Source: Candidatus Geothermarchaeota archaeon (GTDB lineage Archaea; Thermoproteota; Nitrososphaeria; Geothermarchaeales; JAUWBL01). Taken from it: a stretch of DNA of 12,444 nt. Of the stretch, positions 6,844-12,442 are shown one piece after another. Made by a program: the position numbers and the translations under genes. Location: contig JAUWBL010000011.1 in assembly GCA_030601715.1 (NCBI GenBank), forward strand, positions 1 through 12,444. Direction: 5' to 3'. The notes under the pieces were generated by a model. It was given only the letters and a program-made list of their open reading frames with translations, ran no database searches and was not told where the DNA came from. The first letter of the stretch is position 1. Every line of letters starts with the position of its first letter.

Positions 6844-8046
6844 TTGACGCGAATTCAGAGGCTTGTTGAAAGACATGACGCGTGGCGGATGTCCCAGTGC
6901 ATCAACCTCATGCCGTCCGAGAACATGACCAGCGAGGCTGTCAGAGCCCTACTCTCCTCAGACATGGGACACCGATACACCCTCCCGCTGAACACGGAGA
7001 TCCATGGCTCCCTTGTGGAGAACGCCTACCGCGGAACTCGCCTGATGGACGAGGTGGAGGAAGTCGCGGAGGGACTGGCAAGGGAGGTCTTCGGAGCCAC
7101 GTACGCAAATCTTCATCCCCTATCTGGCCACGTGGCAGGGATGGCCATGCTGACTACACTGACGAATGCGGGTGACGCTATAGCGGTCATCAGTTCCAAA
7201 AACGGCGGCTACGACGGGTACATGCCAGGTTACCTGCCGGACATCCTAGGCTTGGAGGTGTCAACGCTTCCCTTCAGCGAGGAGACGTTCACTCTGAGAA
7301 CTAAGGCGGCATGCGAAGCCATCAGAGAATCCAAACCGGCCTTGGTGGTCCTGGGCGCCAGCTTCATCCTCTTCCCATACGACCTGAAGGCCATCCGGGA
7401 GTCATGCGACGAAGTCGGCTGCTATCTCGGCTACGACGGGTCTCACGTCCTCGGCCTAATCGCTGGAGGCCGTTTCCAACCAGATTGCACGAGATTCGTT
7501 GACATCTTGGTCGGTAGCACCCACAAATCCTTCTTCGGCCCACAAGGAGGAATCGTTCTGTCGAGGGATCACGAAATCGGCCGCTCGGTTGACGGAGGAC
7601 TGACTTGGAAGATCCTGGACAACGCCCACTGGAACAGGATAGCAGCACTGGGTCAGGCTCTGCACGAAGCCAGAAGATGGGGCCAAGACTACGCTGAACA
7701 GACCTGCAAGAATGCCAGAGCCTTCGGAAAGGCTCTCATCGAGGAGGGCATACCCGTCCGGTACGAGGACATGGGCATAACCCAATCTCATCAGGTGTTG
7801 CTGTCCGAGAAGGACATGGAGAAGAAGTACGGGCGATCAATAAACGACTCGGCGAAACTCCTAGAGAATTCAAACATCATCATCGACTGCGTAGGAAGGT
7901 TGGGGACAAACGAAGTCACGAGGCTCGGGCTAAAGGAGAAGGATATGGCTGTCGTGGCCGGCTTGCTCAGCCGTGCCCTGTCTGGGGAACCTGTAGGAGA
8001 TGAAGCCTCGACCTTCAGGAGCCAGTTCGCAGTAGAGTATGTTTAG
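6844..8046 (+). CDS. Divergent serine hydroxymethyltransferase (GlyA) family PLP enzyme with altered active site
   Basis: Fold type I PLP enzyme of the GlyA family, 400 aa against about 430 for archaeal GlyA. Family marks are NLMPSENMTS (21-30), YDGSHVLGLIAGG (197-209) with the cofactor Asp198 and His201, GSTHKSFFGPQGG (224-236) with PLP lysine Lys228, and GTNEVTRLGLKEKDM with the carboxylate-binding arginine Arg360. Several positions that define real SHMT differ. The YAEG motif carrying the catalytic glutamate (Glu57 in E. coli) is YTLP at 45-48. The PLP-stacking histidine of GGH (His126) is Tyr123 in GGYDGY. The segment just before the Arg motif is about 15 residues shorter. The protein probably binds PLP but may not use tetrahydrofolate; an aldolase or alpha-substituted-serine enzyme is one possibility. 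It follows ilvE after 84 bp on the same strand. The TTG start is chosen because conserved sequence begins within ten residues; the upstream SD is poor. Confidence 0.82.
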   Translation: MTRIQRLVERHDAWRMSQCINLMPSENMTSEAVRALLSSDMGHRYTLPLNTEIHGSLVENAYRGTRLMDEVEEVAEGLAREVFGATYANLHPLSGHVAGMAMLTTLTNAGDAIAVISSKNGGYDGYMPGYLPDILGLEVSTLPFSEETFTLRTKAACEAIRESKPALVVLGASFILFPYDLKAIRESCDEVGCYLGYDGSHVLGLIAGGRFQPDCTRFVDILVGSTHKSFFGPQGGIVLSRDHEIGRSVDGGLTWKILDNAHWNRIAALGQALHEARRWGQDYAEQTCKNARAFGKALIEEGIPVRYEDMGITQSHQVLLSEKDMEKKYGRSINDSAKLLENSNIIIDCVGRLGTNEVTRLGLKEKDMAVVAGLLSRALSGEPVGDEASTFRSQFAVEYV

Positions 8047-8075
8047 GGAATCAACACCGGGCGAAAACGAGAAGT

Positions 8076-8192
8076 TCACAATTCGATGACGTCGAAGTTG
8101 TTGGGCACAAGTATGCCTCCATCGTCCAACTCCTCGATCTGACTCCTTCGTAGCCCGCCTTGGTGAAGTGTTCCAGATACTTCTTTGGTCAA
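8076..8192 (-). pseudogene. Possible remnant of a larger gene, C-terminal end (38 codons)
   Basis: From TTG 8192 to TGA 8076-8078 the minus strand reads LTKEVSGTLHQGGLRRSQIE followed by ELDDGGILVPNNFDVIEL, whose acidic end looks like a genuine C-terminus. The frame is open a further 23 codons upstream, to a TGA near 8261, without a better start. A neighbouring frame over about 8150-8188 gives KKYLEHFTKAGYEG, also protein-like, and splices naturally onto SQIEELDDGG if two small frameshifts are assumed. The composite faintly recalls the C-terminus of CaiB/BaiF (family III) CoA-transferases, which end with a Gly-Tyr, Ile-Glu-x-Leu, Gly-Val pattern. It is either a tiny real gene or a worn end of one; the identity is a guess. 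The rest of 8047-8267 holds nothing else I can support. Confidence 0.28.
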
Positions 8193-8267
8193 CGGGAATC
8201 GTTGAGCCGCGAGGAGAGCCCGCCTTCCGGCTGGCCGCCTGACCCCGTGGCGACGGCGCTGAGAGGC

Positions 8268-8522
8268 TCAGGGCCCCAGCAGGACCGCCAACAAGATCGT
8301 TAGGTTGTACCCGGGGACGAAGGCCATGAGGAGGACCTCCCAGTTCCCAAGGGGGGTCTTCCACTCGACGAACCCCGCGAACCTCAGAAACGCATACACG
8401 GGGAAGCCGATCAGGACGAGGGGGAAGAGCAACTGAAAGGCGAAGCCGGTGGCTGAGGAGACCCACCCCAAACCGAAGCCCGCAGCGGCGAAGACCTGCC
8501 TCCGGATCCCGTCTGCACTCAT
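8268..8522 (-). CDS. Small two-helix membrane protein, unknown function
   Basis: An 84-aa protein with a short charged N-terminus (MSADGIRRQ) and two likely membrane helices: about residues 23-46 (FAFQLLFPLVLIGFPVYAF) and 60-83 (VLLMAFVPGYNLTILLAVLL). These are joined by a soluble loop with two tryptophans and a proline (FVEWKTPLGNWE). I do not recognise the family. The ATG at 8522 lies about 26 nt downstream of a TATA-like TTTTTAT on the minus strand, so the message would be essentially leaderless. The gene diverges from the 59-aa gene at 8594, and both face the inverted repeat at 8541-8559. A short hairpin, CTGAG (8259-8263) with CTCAG (8267-8271), spans its stop codon. Confidence 0.6.
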   Translation of the reverse strand: MSADGIRRQVFAAAGFGLGWVSSATGFAFQLLFPLVLIGFPVYAFLRFAGFVEWKTPLGNWEVLLMAFVPGYNLTILLAVLLGP

Positions 8523-8540
8523 AGAAGCCCAGAAGACCCC

Positions 8541-8559
8541 GTAGCCATAAAAAGGCTAC
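8541..8559. promoter_or_regulatory. Inverted repeat enclosing a TATA-like box between divergent small genes
   Basis: GTAGCC (8541-8546) and GGCTAC (8554-8559) are perfect inverted arms around ATAAAAA. Read on the minus strand, the box predicts transcription near 8524, two bases from the ATG at 8522. Read on the plus strand it predicts a start near 8576, about 18 bases before the ATG at 8594. One element could therefore serve both genes, with the arms acting as an operator overlapping the TATA box. The RNA hairpin reading (six-base stem, seven-base loop) is the alternative. Confidence 0.45.
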
Positions 8560-8593
8560 CGGAGGCCCTTCAGGTCTCAGCCTTCACCGGACG

Positions 8594-8773
8594 ATGAACG
8601 AGTACGCGAAGGGGGCGTCTGAGGCCTTGGTTTGGGTTCAAGGGTTGATGGGGGATCTCGTGAAGGGAGAGGATCGATGGGACGTGATGAAGAGGGAGGT
8701 GGATGACGCCAAGGAAGACCTCGTCAAAGGCGTGGGCGTAGATCTCAGGGTCAGGTTGCAGCGGAACGTCTAG
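8594..8773 (+). CDS. 59-aa charged helical protein, unknown function
   Basis: The frame from ATG 8594 to TAG 8771-8773 encodes MNEYAKGASEALVWVQGLMG and a further 39 residues rich in alternating acidic and basic side chains (GEDRWDVMKREVDDAKEDLV), ending VDLRVRLQRNV. It reads as an amphipathic helical, probably soluble and self-associating protein. Nearly all third positions are G or C, as in the neighbouring genes, supporting real coding despite the small size. No SD is near the ATG (GGAGG at 8561-8565 is too far), but the TATA-like box near 8550 allows a short leader. It converges on the six-helix membrane protein, with 19 bp between stop codons and a T-rich run (8791-8799) that could end its transcript. 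I do not recognise a family. Confidence 0.55.
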   Translation: MNEYAKGASEALVWVQGLMGDLVKGEDRWDVMKREVDDAKEDLVKGVGVDLRVRLQRNV

Positions 8774-8792
8774 AGGGACCTCGTCACGGGTT

Positions 8793-9491
8793 CTATTTTC
8801 GCGCCTGAAACAGGTCGTCCAACAAACGCGAGTTTGCGAGCGCCGCAAGTTGTGTCAGAGGCAGGAAGGCGAACAGACCAGAAAGGAGTATGCCGTCAAC
8901 CGTTCCCCTTGCTCCAATGTACAGCCAAGTCGTCAATGGTATCTGGACGAGGTCTAAGACCAGGGCCGACAGCACGGTGTAGCCGTATCCGAGTACATAC
9001 AGGATCCAGAGATCGCCTCCCTTCACGCTCCAATCTCGGGCTAGAGATCCCTTCCATGGACTTCCGCGAGACCCCTCCTGCTTCCTTTGGATGGATAGGG
9101 TGACGAACACGACCAGGGCGACGATCCATGCGTGCAGACCGTAAAGGATCTCAATAGACCCCTCGCTGAGCCCATACAGAAGGACAGCGACAAAATGAGA
9201 CAACGCGGCTGACCCCACGGACAGCACGAGAATCATTAGGTGTGTCCTCGCTGACAGAGCCCTCCTTTTGAGAACATAGATGACACAGAAGGCCGCAACA
9301 ATCGATGGCAGAACCGCACCTACGATGTCTACTTCAACCGCTTCGGTCAGCGTCAGCTTTCGGTATATGGTTGCGGGGTTGATGGCTCCCATGACTCCCT
9401 CCTGGAAGAATTGAGTGAAAGCGTACATACCCATCGATGTAGCGAACAGCCAGAACGCCCAGAACCACGAAATCCCCGGTCTCTCAGGCAA
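8793..9491 (-). CDS. Six-helix integral membrane protein, unknown function
   Basis: A 232-aa hydrophobic protein with about six membrane segments: residues 8-28 (aromatic, WFWAFWLFATSMGMYAF), 51-75, 83-108, 112-133, 161-190 and 196-220. Between segments four and five is a basic loop (QRKQEGSRGSPWKGSLARDW), likely cytoplasmic. Polar residues inside helices (GLHAWIV, TVDGILLSG) may be functional. No transporter, enzyme or secretion motif is recognisable. The TTG at 9491 is the first in-frame start because a TAG lies two codons upstream; ATG at residue 20 would remove part of the first helix. The stop lies 19 bp from the end of the 59-aa gene. No convincing promoter was found upstream. Confidence 0.7.
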   Translation of the reverse strand: MPERPGISWFWAFWLFATSMGMYAFTQFFQEGVMGAINPATIYRKLTLTEAVEVDIVGAVLPSIVAAFCVIYVLKRRALSARTHLMILVLSVGSAALSHFVAVLLYGLSEGSIEILYGLHAWIVALVVFVTLSIQRKQEGSRGSPWKGSLARDWSVKGGDLWILYVLGYGYTVLSALVLDLVQIPLTTWLYIGARGTVDGILLSGLFAFLPLTQLAALANSRLLDDLFQARK

Positions 9492-9569
9492 CGCCTAGGA
9501 CCCCTCGATCAGTTCCAGTGTTTGCCCGAAGCTTTGAGTGTTGTTGGAATCTACCGTCCAGTCGGTGCC

Positions 9570-9842
9570 CTAGCAAGGCTTTGCGTCTCCTGGATCCGTG
9601 GCTTCCAGCCTAGGAGGAGAACTTGCCAAAGAGGATGGTATTGAGGCTGTTGGGACAGCCTTCCGGCCCCGGCTGCAGCAGAACCTTAAGGACTCCTTTT
9701 TCGCACTGCGTTCGTGTTCAATCTTGACGCCCAGAAAATCCCGACGCATCTCTCTCAACTCAACACCCGTCAGCAGAGACAGTTCGATGCTCTTCTCCTC
9801 ATGCTTCGCCAGCTTAGAACTGGGCTTCGACCTCCCCGTCAT
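9570..9842 (-). CDS. Basic 90-aa ORF, unknown function; first 55 residues look coding
   Basis: From ATG 9842 the minus strand encodes MTGRSKPSSKLAKHEEKSIE, then LSLLTGVELREMRRDFLGVK and a charged stretch to about residue 55, with strongly G/C-biased third positions. After LRFCCSRGRK the composition turns to serine, proline and alanine, which suggests that the natural frame may be lost there. A competing plus-strand frame covering the same DNA is serine/leucine-rich, as antisense shadows usually are. No SD is visible. It would diverge from the damaged plus-strand gene beginning near 9844. It could be a short DNA-binding or helical protein, but no domain is recognised. Confidence 0.38.
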   Translation of the reverse strand: MTGRSKPSSKLAKHEEKSIELSLLTGVELREMRRDFLGVKIEHERSAKKESLRFCCSRGRKAVPTASIPSSLASSPPRLEATDPGDAKPC

Positions 9843-9843
9843 C

Positions 9844-10112
9844 TTGCTCAGAGCACGGAGGCTCAGTCGGCACTACTTCAAGTGTATTGATGCGGATCTT
9901 CCGGGCGAGCTGGCTCCTACAGGCCAGGATTCGTGGACATCTGCTTCGAAGAGTACCGTCGCAGCGAGATCAAGAAGTGGCCGAGCCCAAGAGGACTCTA
10001 CCGAAAACATGTCGGGGAACCTCCAGAAGGAGATCTCAAGTTTCATGTCAAGGCATCAGCCAAAGCCTTGCTGGCCTCTCACTGGGAGTTCTGGCTGGAG
10101 GACCGAAACTAA
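9844..10112 (+). pseudogene. Frameshifted gene for a small unidentified protein
   Basis: The plus strand codes convincingly in two frames in succession. Frame one (from about TTG 9844) gives LSRHYFKCIDADLPGELAPT up to about 9924. The second is open from 9891 to TAA 10110-10112 and gives PGFVDICFEEYRRSEIKKW, then GLYRKHVGEPPEGDLKFHVK and ends ASHWEFWLEDRN. The second part has few rare codons, aromatic and charged balance, and no ATG or convincing internal start (GTG 9933 has no SD). All three minus frames over it contain stops. The simplest reading is one gene of about 90 codons with a one-base loss near 9922-9928, either a genuine mutation or a sequence error. The cysteine/histidine content (HYFKC) may bind metal. 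I do not recognise the family. Confidence 0.42.
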
Positions 10113-10255
10113 CGGTTCGGGCGCACTATCACATGATCAAGGCACTTCAGGCCGCAGTGCAAGAGCAGACCCATCTCGGGGATCAGGATGGATACGGGAG
10201 AGCGAGTCTTAGACGAAAACGCGCTGCCTGTCCCGAGGAACACAACACTGATCAT
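10109..10255 (-). pseudogene. Truncated N-terminus of a metallo-beta-lactamase-fold hydrolase (RNase Z-like)
   Basis: From ATG 10255 the minus strand encodes MISVVFLGTGSAFSSKTRSP, then VSILIPEMGLLLHCG, which matches the opening beta-strands of MBL-fold proteins of the RNase Z/arylsulfatase group (F-L-G-T-G-[ST]-A ... L-L-[IL]-D-C-G). After CG (residue 35) the usual continuation is replaced by LKCLDHVIVRPNR and a TAG at 10109-10111. The HxHxDH metal-binding motif appears in no minus frame downstream. The product cannot be an active hydrolase. It lies 31 bp downstream of serS on the same strand and could once have been co-transcribed. Its stop shares bases with the stop of the plus-strand gene (CTAA at 10109-10112), so the break may coincide with a rearrangement. 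Confidence 0.5.
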
Positions 10256-10286
10256 CGAGAGGTCTCAGCCGGGAAACCTGTTCATC

Positions 10287-11657
10287 CTACTGCTCCGTCC
10301 GAGCCGAGAGATACTCGTGAGGGGCTTTCTCGAAGAGTCGAAGAAAGGGCCTGAGAACCCTGGGTATCTCTACTCGGCCATCAGTGAGTTGGTTGTTCTC
10401 TATGATGGCCGTAATCACCCTTGAAGTCGCCAGAGCCGTGGAATTGAGGGTGTGGACAAAGCCTTCCGACGGGGCACCCTTCACTGAAGCATAGCGTATG
10501 TCGAGCCTAGCTGATTGGTAATCCAAGCAATTGCTGCATGATACGGCTTCCCGGTACCTTCCTTGAGCAGGCATCCAAACCTCCAAGTCGTACCTCTTGG
10601 ACGCTATCGGGCCGAGCTCTCCTGTGCAGATGTTAACTACCCTGTAGGGCAGCCCCAAGGCCCTCCATATCTCTTCAACATTTGAAATAAGCTCTTCGTG
10701 CCATCTCCAAGATTCCTCTGGCAGACAGTACACGAACTGTTCGACCTTGTTGAACTGGTGAACGCGGAATATTCCCTTTGTGTCCCTGCCGTGTGCCCCC
10801 GCTTCTCTGCGATAGCAAGCGCTTAGGCCAGCGTATCTTAGAGGAAGTTGCTTCTCTTCCAGCACCTCGGCTGCATGCATGGCTGCGAGGGGGTGTTCCG
10901 AAGTAGCTATCAGGTACAGGTCGTCTCGCTCAAGTTTGTATATCTGGAGCTCGAAATCCTCCAGACTCGTAACCCCTTCGTAGTGCTTTTTCCTCATCAT
11001 GGCTGGGGGTTCCACCACCACGAAGTCCTTCTTGGACAGGAAACCTAGAGAGAACATGATGAGGCTCTGATCAAGCCAGACTAGGTCCTCCATCAAATAG
11101 TAGAACCTCGCGCCTGACACCTTCGCCGCCCTCTCAGTGTCAACGAGTCCGGTCTGCTCCACGTAGTCGGCGTGACTAATGGGAAGATGGTCTATGAGCT
11201 CGTGCTCGGCAGGCAGTCCGCCCGTCTGATTTTCGAACATGTTTAGGTTATCCTTGTGGACTTTAGGCTTCCCAAACAACCTGACGGGAACGTTGTCTTC
11301 CTCAGCCGTACCGGGCGGGACTGAGGCGTGGACGAGGTTGGGGATGCCGAACAGGTGGCGATTCCTCTTGTCCTCGATATCGGCGAGCTCCTTCCCCTGT
11401 TCACGTATCTGAACCGCCAGGTCTCGAGCTCTCCGTATCTTCTGGTCCTTCCGCGCACCACGAGACTTGCCTATTTCCCTGCTGATCACGTTGTGCTCGT
11501 GTCTCAACTCGTCCAGCTGACCCAGCCTGCGCCTCCATAGTCGATCGAGCTCGAGTGCTGCGTCTACGAGTCCGGCCTCCTCTCCCCTCCGTCTCTGGGA
11601 TTCGCGGAGGGCGTCAGGGTCATTGCGCAGGAGATCCAGAACAGTCCACAAATCCAT
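10287..11657 (-). CDS. serS: Seryl-tRNA synthetase
   Basis: Class II aminoacyl-tRNA synthetase that charges tRNA-Ser in the cytoplasm. The 456-aa protein has the N-terminal tRNA-binding coiled coil (about 28-105, rich in Arg, Glu, Leu), then the catalytic domain. Motif 1 is around GARFYYLMEDLVWLDQSLI (182-200). The serine-binding loop is TSEHPLAAMHAAEVLEE (252-268). Motif 2 is LRYAGLSACYRREAGAHGRD (273-292), followed by GIFRVHQFNKVEQF. Motif 3 is TLNSTALATSRVITAIIENN with its conserved Arg413. It is the common rather than the rare methanogen-type SerRS. ATG 11657 is supported by AGGA about five bases upstream and by the normal position of the coiled coil. The stop is followed after 31 bp by the metallo-beta-lactamase remnant. 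The gap 11658-11804 toward the divergent GAF gene is 147 bp, with only weak TATA-like sequence near 11698. Confidence 0.96.
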   Translation of the reverse strand: MDLWTVLDLLRNDPDALRESQRRRGEEAGLVDAALELDRLWRRRLGQLDELRHEHNVISREIGKSRGARKDQKIRRARDLAVQIREQGKELADIEDKRNRHLFGIPNLVHASVPPGTAEEDNVPVRLFGKPKVHKDNLNMFENQTGGLPAEHELIDHLPISHADYVEQTGLVDTERAAKVSGARFYYLMEDLVWLDQSLIMFSLGFLSKKDFVVVEPPAMMRKKHYEGVTSLEDFELQIYKLERDDLYLIATSEHPLAAMHAAEVLEEKQLPLRYAGLSACYRREAGAHGRDTKGIFRVHQFNKVEQFVYCLPEESWRWHEELISNVEEIWRALGLPYRVVNICTGELGPIASKRYDLEVWMPAQGRYREAVSCSNCLDYQSARLDIRYASVKGAPSEGFVHTLNSTALATSRVITAIIENNQLTDGRVEIPRVLRPFLRLFEKAPHEYLSARTEQ

Positions 11658-11804
11658 CCGTTCCTGCCAATCAAATCAATAGTCCGACGACTGGCATAAT
11701 ACGATTCTCGAAGGATCCGAAGATGGTTACTGAAGATCTGCAATGTCTCGGTCAACATCAAGGAGCGAGGCTAATCCAGGGTTCAAGCAAGAGAACTGCA
11801 GAGA

Positions 11805-12260
11805 ATGAAATCCGTTTTGGAGAGAATTCGAGAGCTAGTGAAGGAGGAGGAAGATCCAGATTCCGTTCTGCATGAGGTCACGCGGATCCTGAGGGATTCC
11901 TGTGACCATTTCGATTGGGTCGGGATCTACTTGCTGGAGAGAGGAAGTCTTGTGCTCAATGTCTATTCGGGTGAGGGGGCTGGCACCCACCCTGTGATCG
12001 ATGTGGGTGAGGGTATATGCGGTCTGGCTGCCAAGGTGGGCAGAACCATTGTTGTACCCGATGTCCGGGGTGATAGCAGGTTTCTGTCCTGTTTCCCATC
12101 GACCAGGTCTGAGATGGTCGTGCCGATCATAGGAGCGAGAAGAGTCCTTGGAGAACTCGACATAGACAGCGACACGGTCGATGCTTTCTCCGAAGCGGAC
12201 AAGGCTCTACTGGAGCAGGTAGCTAATGGCCTTTCGGTGGTCCTAGACAGGAAGTCTTGA
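11805..12260 (+). CDS. GAF-domain protein, probable free methionine-(R)-sulfoxide reductase
   Basis: A single-domain GAF protein of 151 aa, the size of the fRMsr enzymes that reduce free (not protein-bound) methionine-R-sulfoxide in the cytoplasm. Diagnostic segments are DWVGIYLL (37-44), VGEGICGLAA (67-76) with Cys72, FLSCFPSTRSEMVVPI (93-108) with Cys96 and Glu103, and GELDIDS (116-122) with the paired aspartates. Cys72 and Cys96 are 24 residues apart, matching Cys94 and the catalytic Cys118 of the E. coli enzyme. The third cysteine (Cys84) is His62 here. Two-cysteine archaeal fRMsr enzymes are known, as I recall for Thermoplasma. The ATG has only a weak upstream GAG, so it may be nearly leaderless. 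A GAF sensor is the alternative, but the paired cysteines argue for an enzyme. Confidence 0.82.
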   Translation: MKSVLERIRELVKEEEDPDSVLHEVTRILRDSCDHFDWVGIYLLERGSLVLNVYSGEGAGTHPVIDVGEGICGLAAKVGRTIVVPDVRGDSRFLSCFPSTRSEMVVPIIGARRVLGELDIDSDTVDAFSEADKALLEQVANGLSVVLDRKS

Positions 12261-12285
12261 CGGTCATCGACAGGACATCTGCCAG

Positions 12286-12298
12286 CAACTTTCAGTTG
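12286..12298. repeat. Small hairpin between converging genes
   Basis: CAACT (12286-12290) and AGTTG (12294-12298) pair around TTC in the 47-bp gap between the stop of the GAF gene and the stop of the minus-strand gene at the right edge. It may act as a shared 3'-end structure, but the stem is short and no U-tract follows on either strand. Confidence 0.25.
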
Positions 12299-12307
12299 AT
12301 TCGGGAT

Positions 12308-12442
12308 CTACTGGAGAGAGTTCCACGGAGCGTTTTCTCGCGCGGCTACAGCGTCAGTCAACGACTTCAATAGGTCTTGAACGTTCTCGTACTGTCTGGG
12401 CGGAAGCTTCTCCAAGAGCACTGACGCCCTCACTCTCCGGCT
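12308..12442 (-). CDS. C-terminal fragment of an unidentified helical protein (partial, runs off right edge)
   Basis: One minus-strand frame enters at the window edge and is open for 44 codons to a TAG at 12308-12310. It encodes SRRVRASVLLEKLPPRQYEN, then VQDLLKSLTDAVAAREN and the end APWNSLQ. The other two minus frames meet stops (five codons and about 30 codons in). The regular Leu/Val spacing suggests an alpha-helical C-terminal domain. The family cannot be told from this piece. It converges on the GAF gene with 47 bp between stops. Confidence 0.55.
   Translation of the reverse strand, partial: SRRVRASVLLEKLPPRQYENVQDLLKSLTDAVAARENAPWNSLQ

Noticed and set aside
9598..10212. 204-codon plus-strand open frame
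   Set aside because: Only its middle (about 9844-9924) is protein-like. The first part is antisense to the basic ORF at 9570-9842 and the last part is Ser/Arg/Gly-rich and out of frame with the real coding of 9927-10112.
10188..10424. 78-codon plus-strand ORF that reads fairly protein-like (NTTLIIERSQPGNLFILLL)
   Set aside because: It is antisense both to the MBL-fold N-terminus and to the conserved C-terminus of serS, each a better-supported reading of the same DNA.
11770..11795. GGTTCAAGC resembling a tRNA T-loop
   Set aside because: The flanking bases do not pair into a T-stem, and no acceptor, D or anticodon arms are found nearby.
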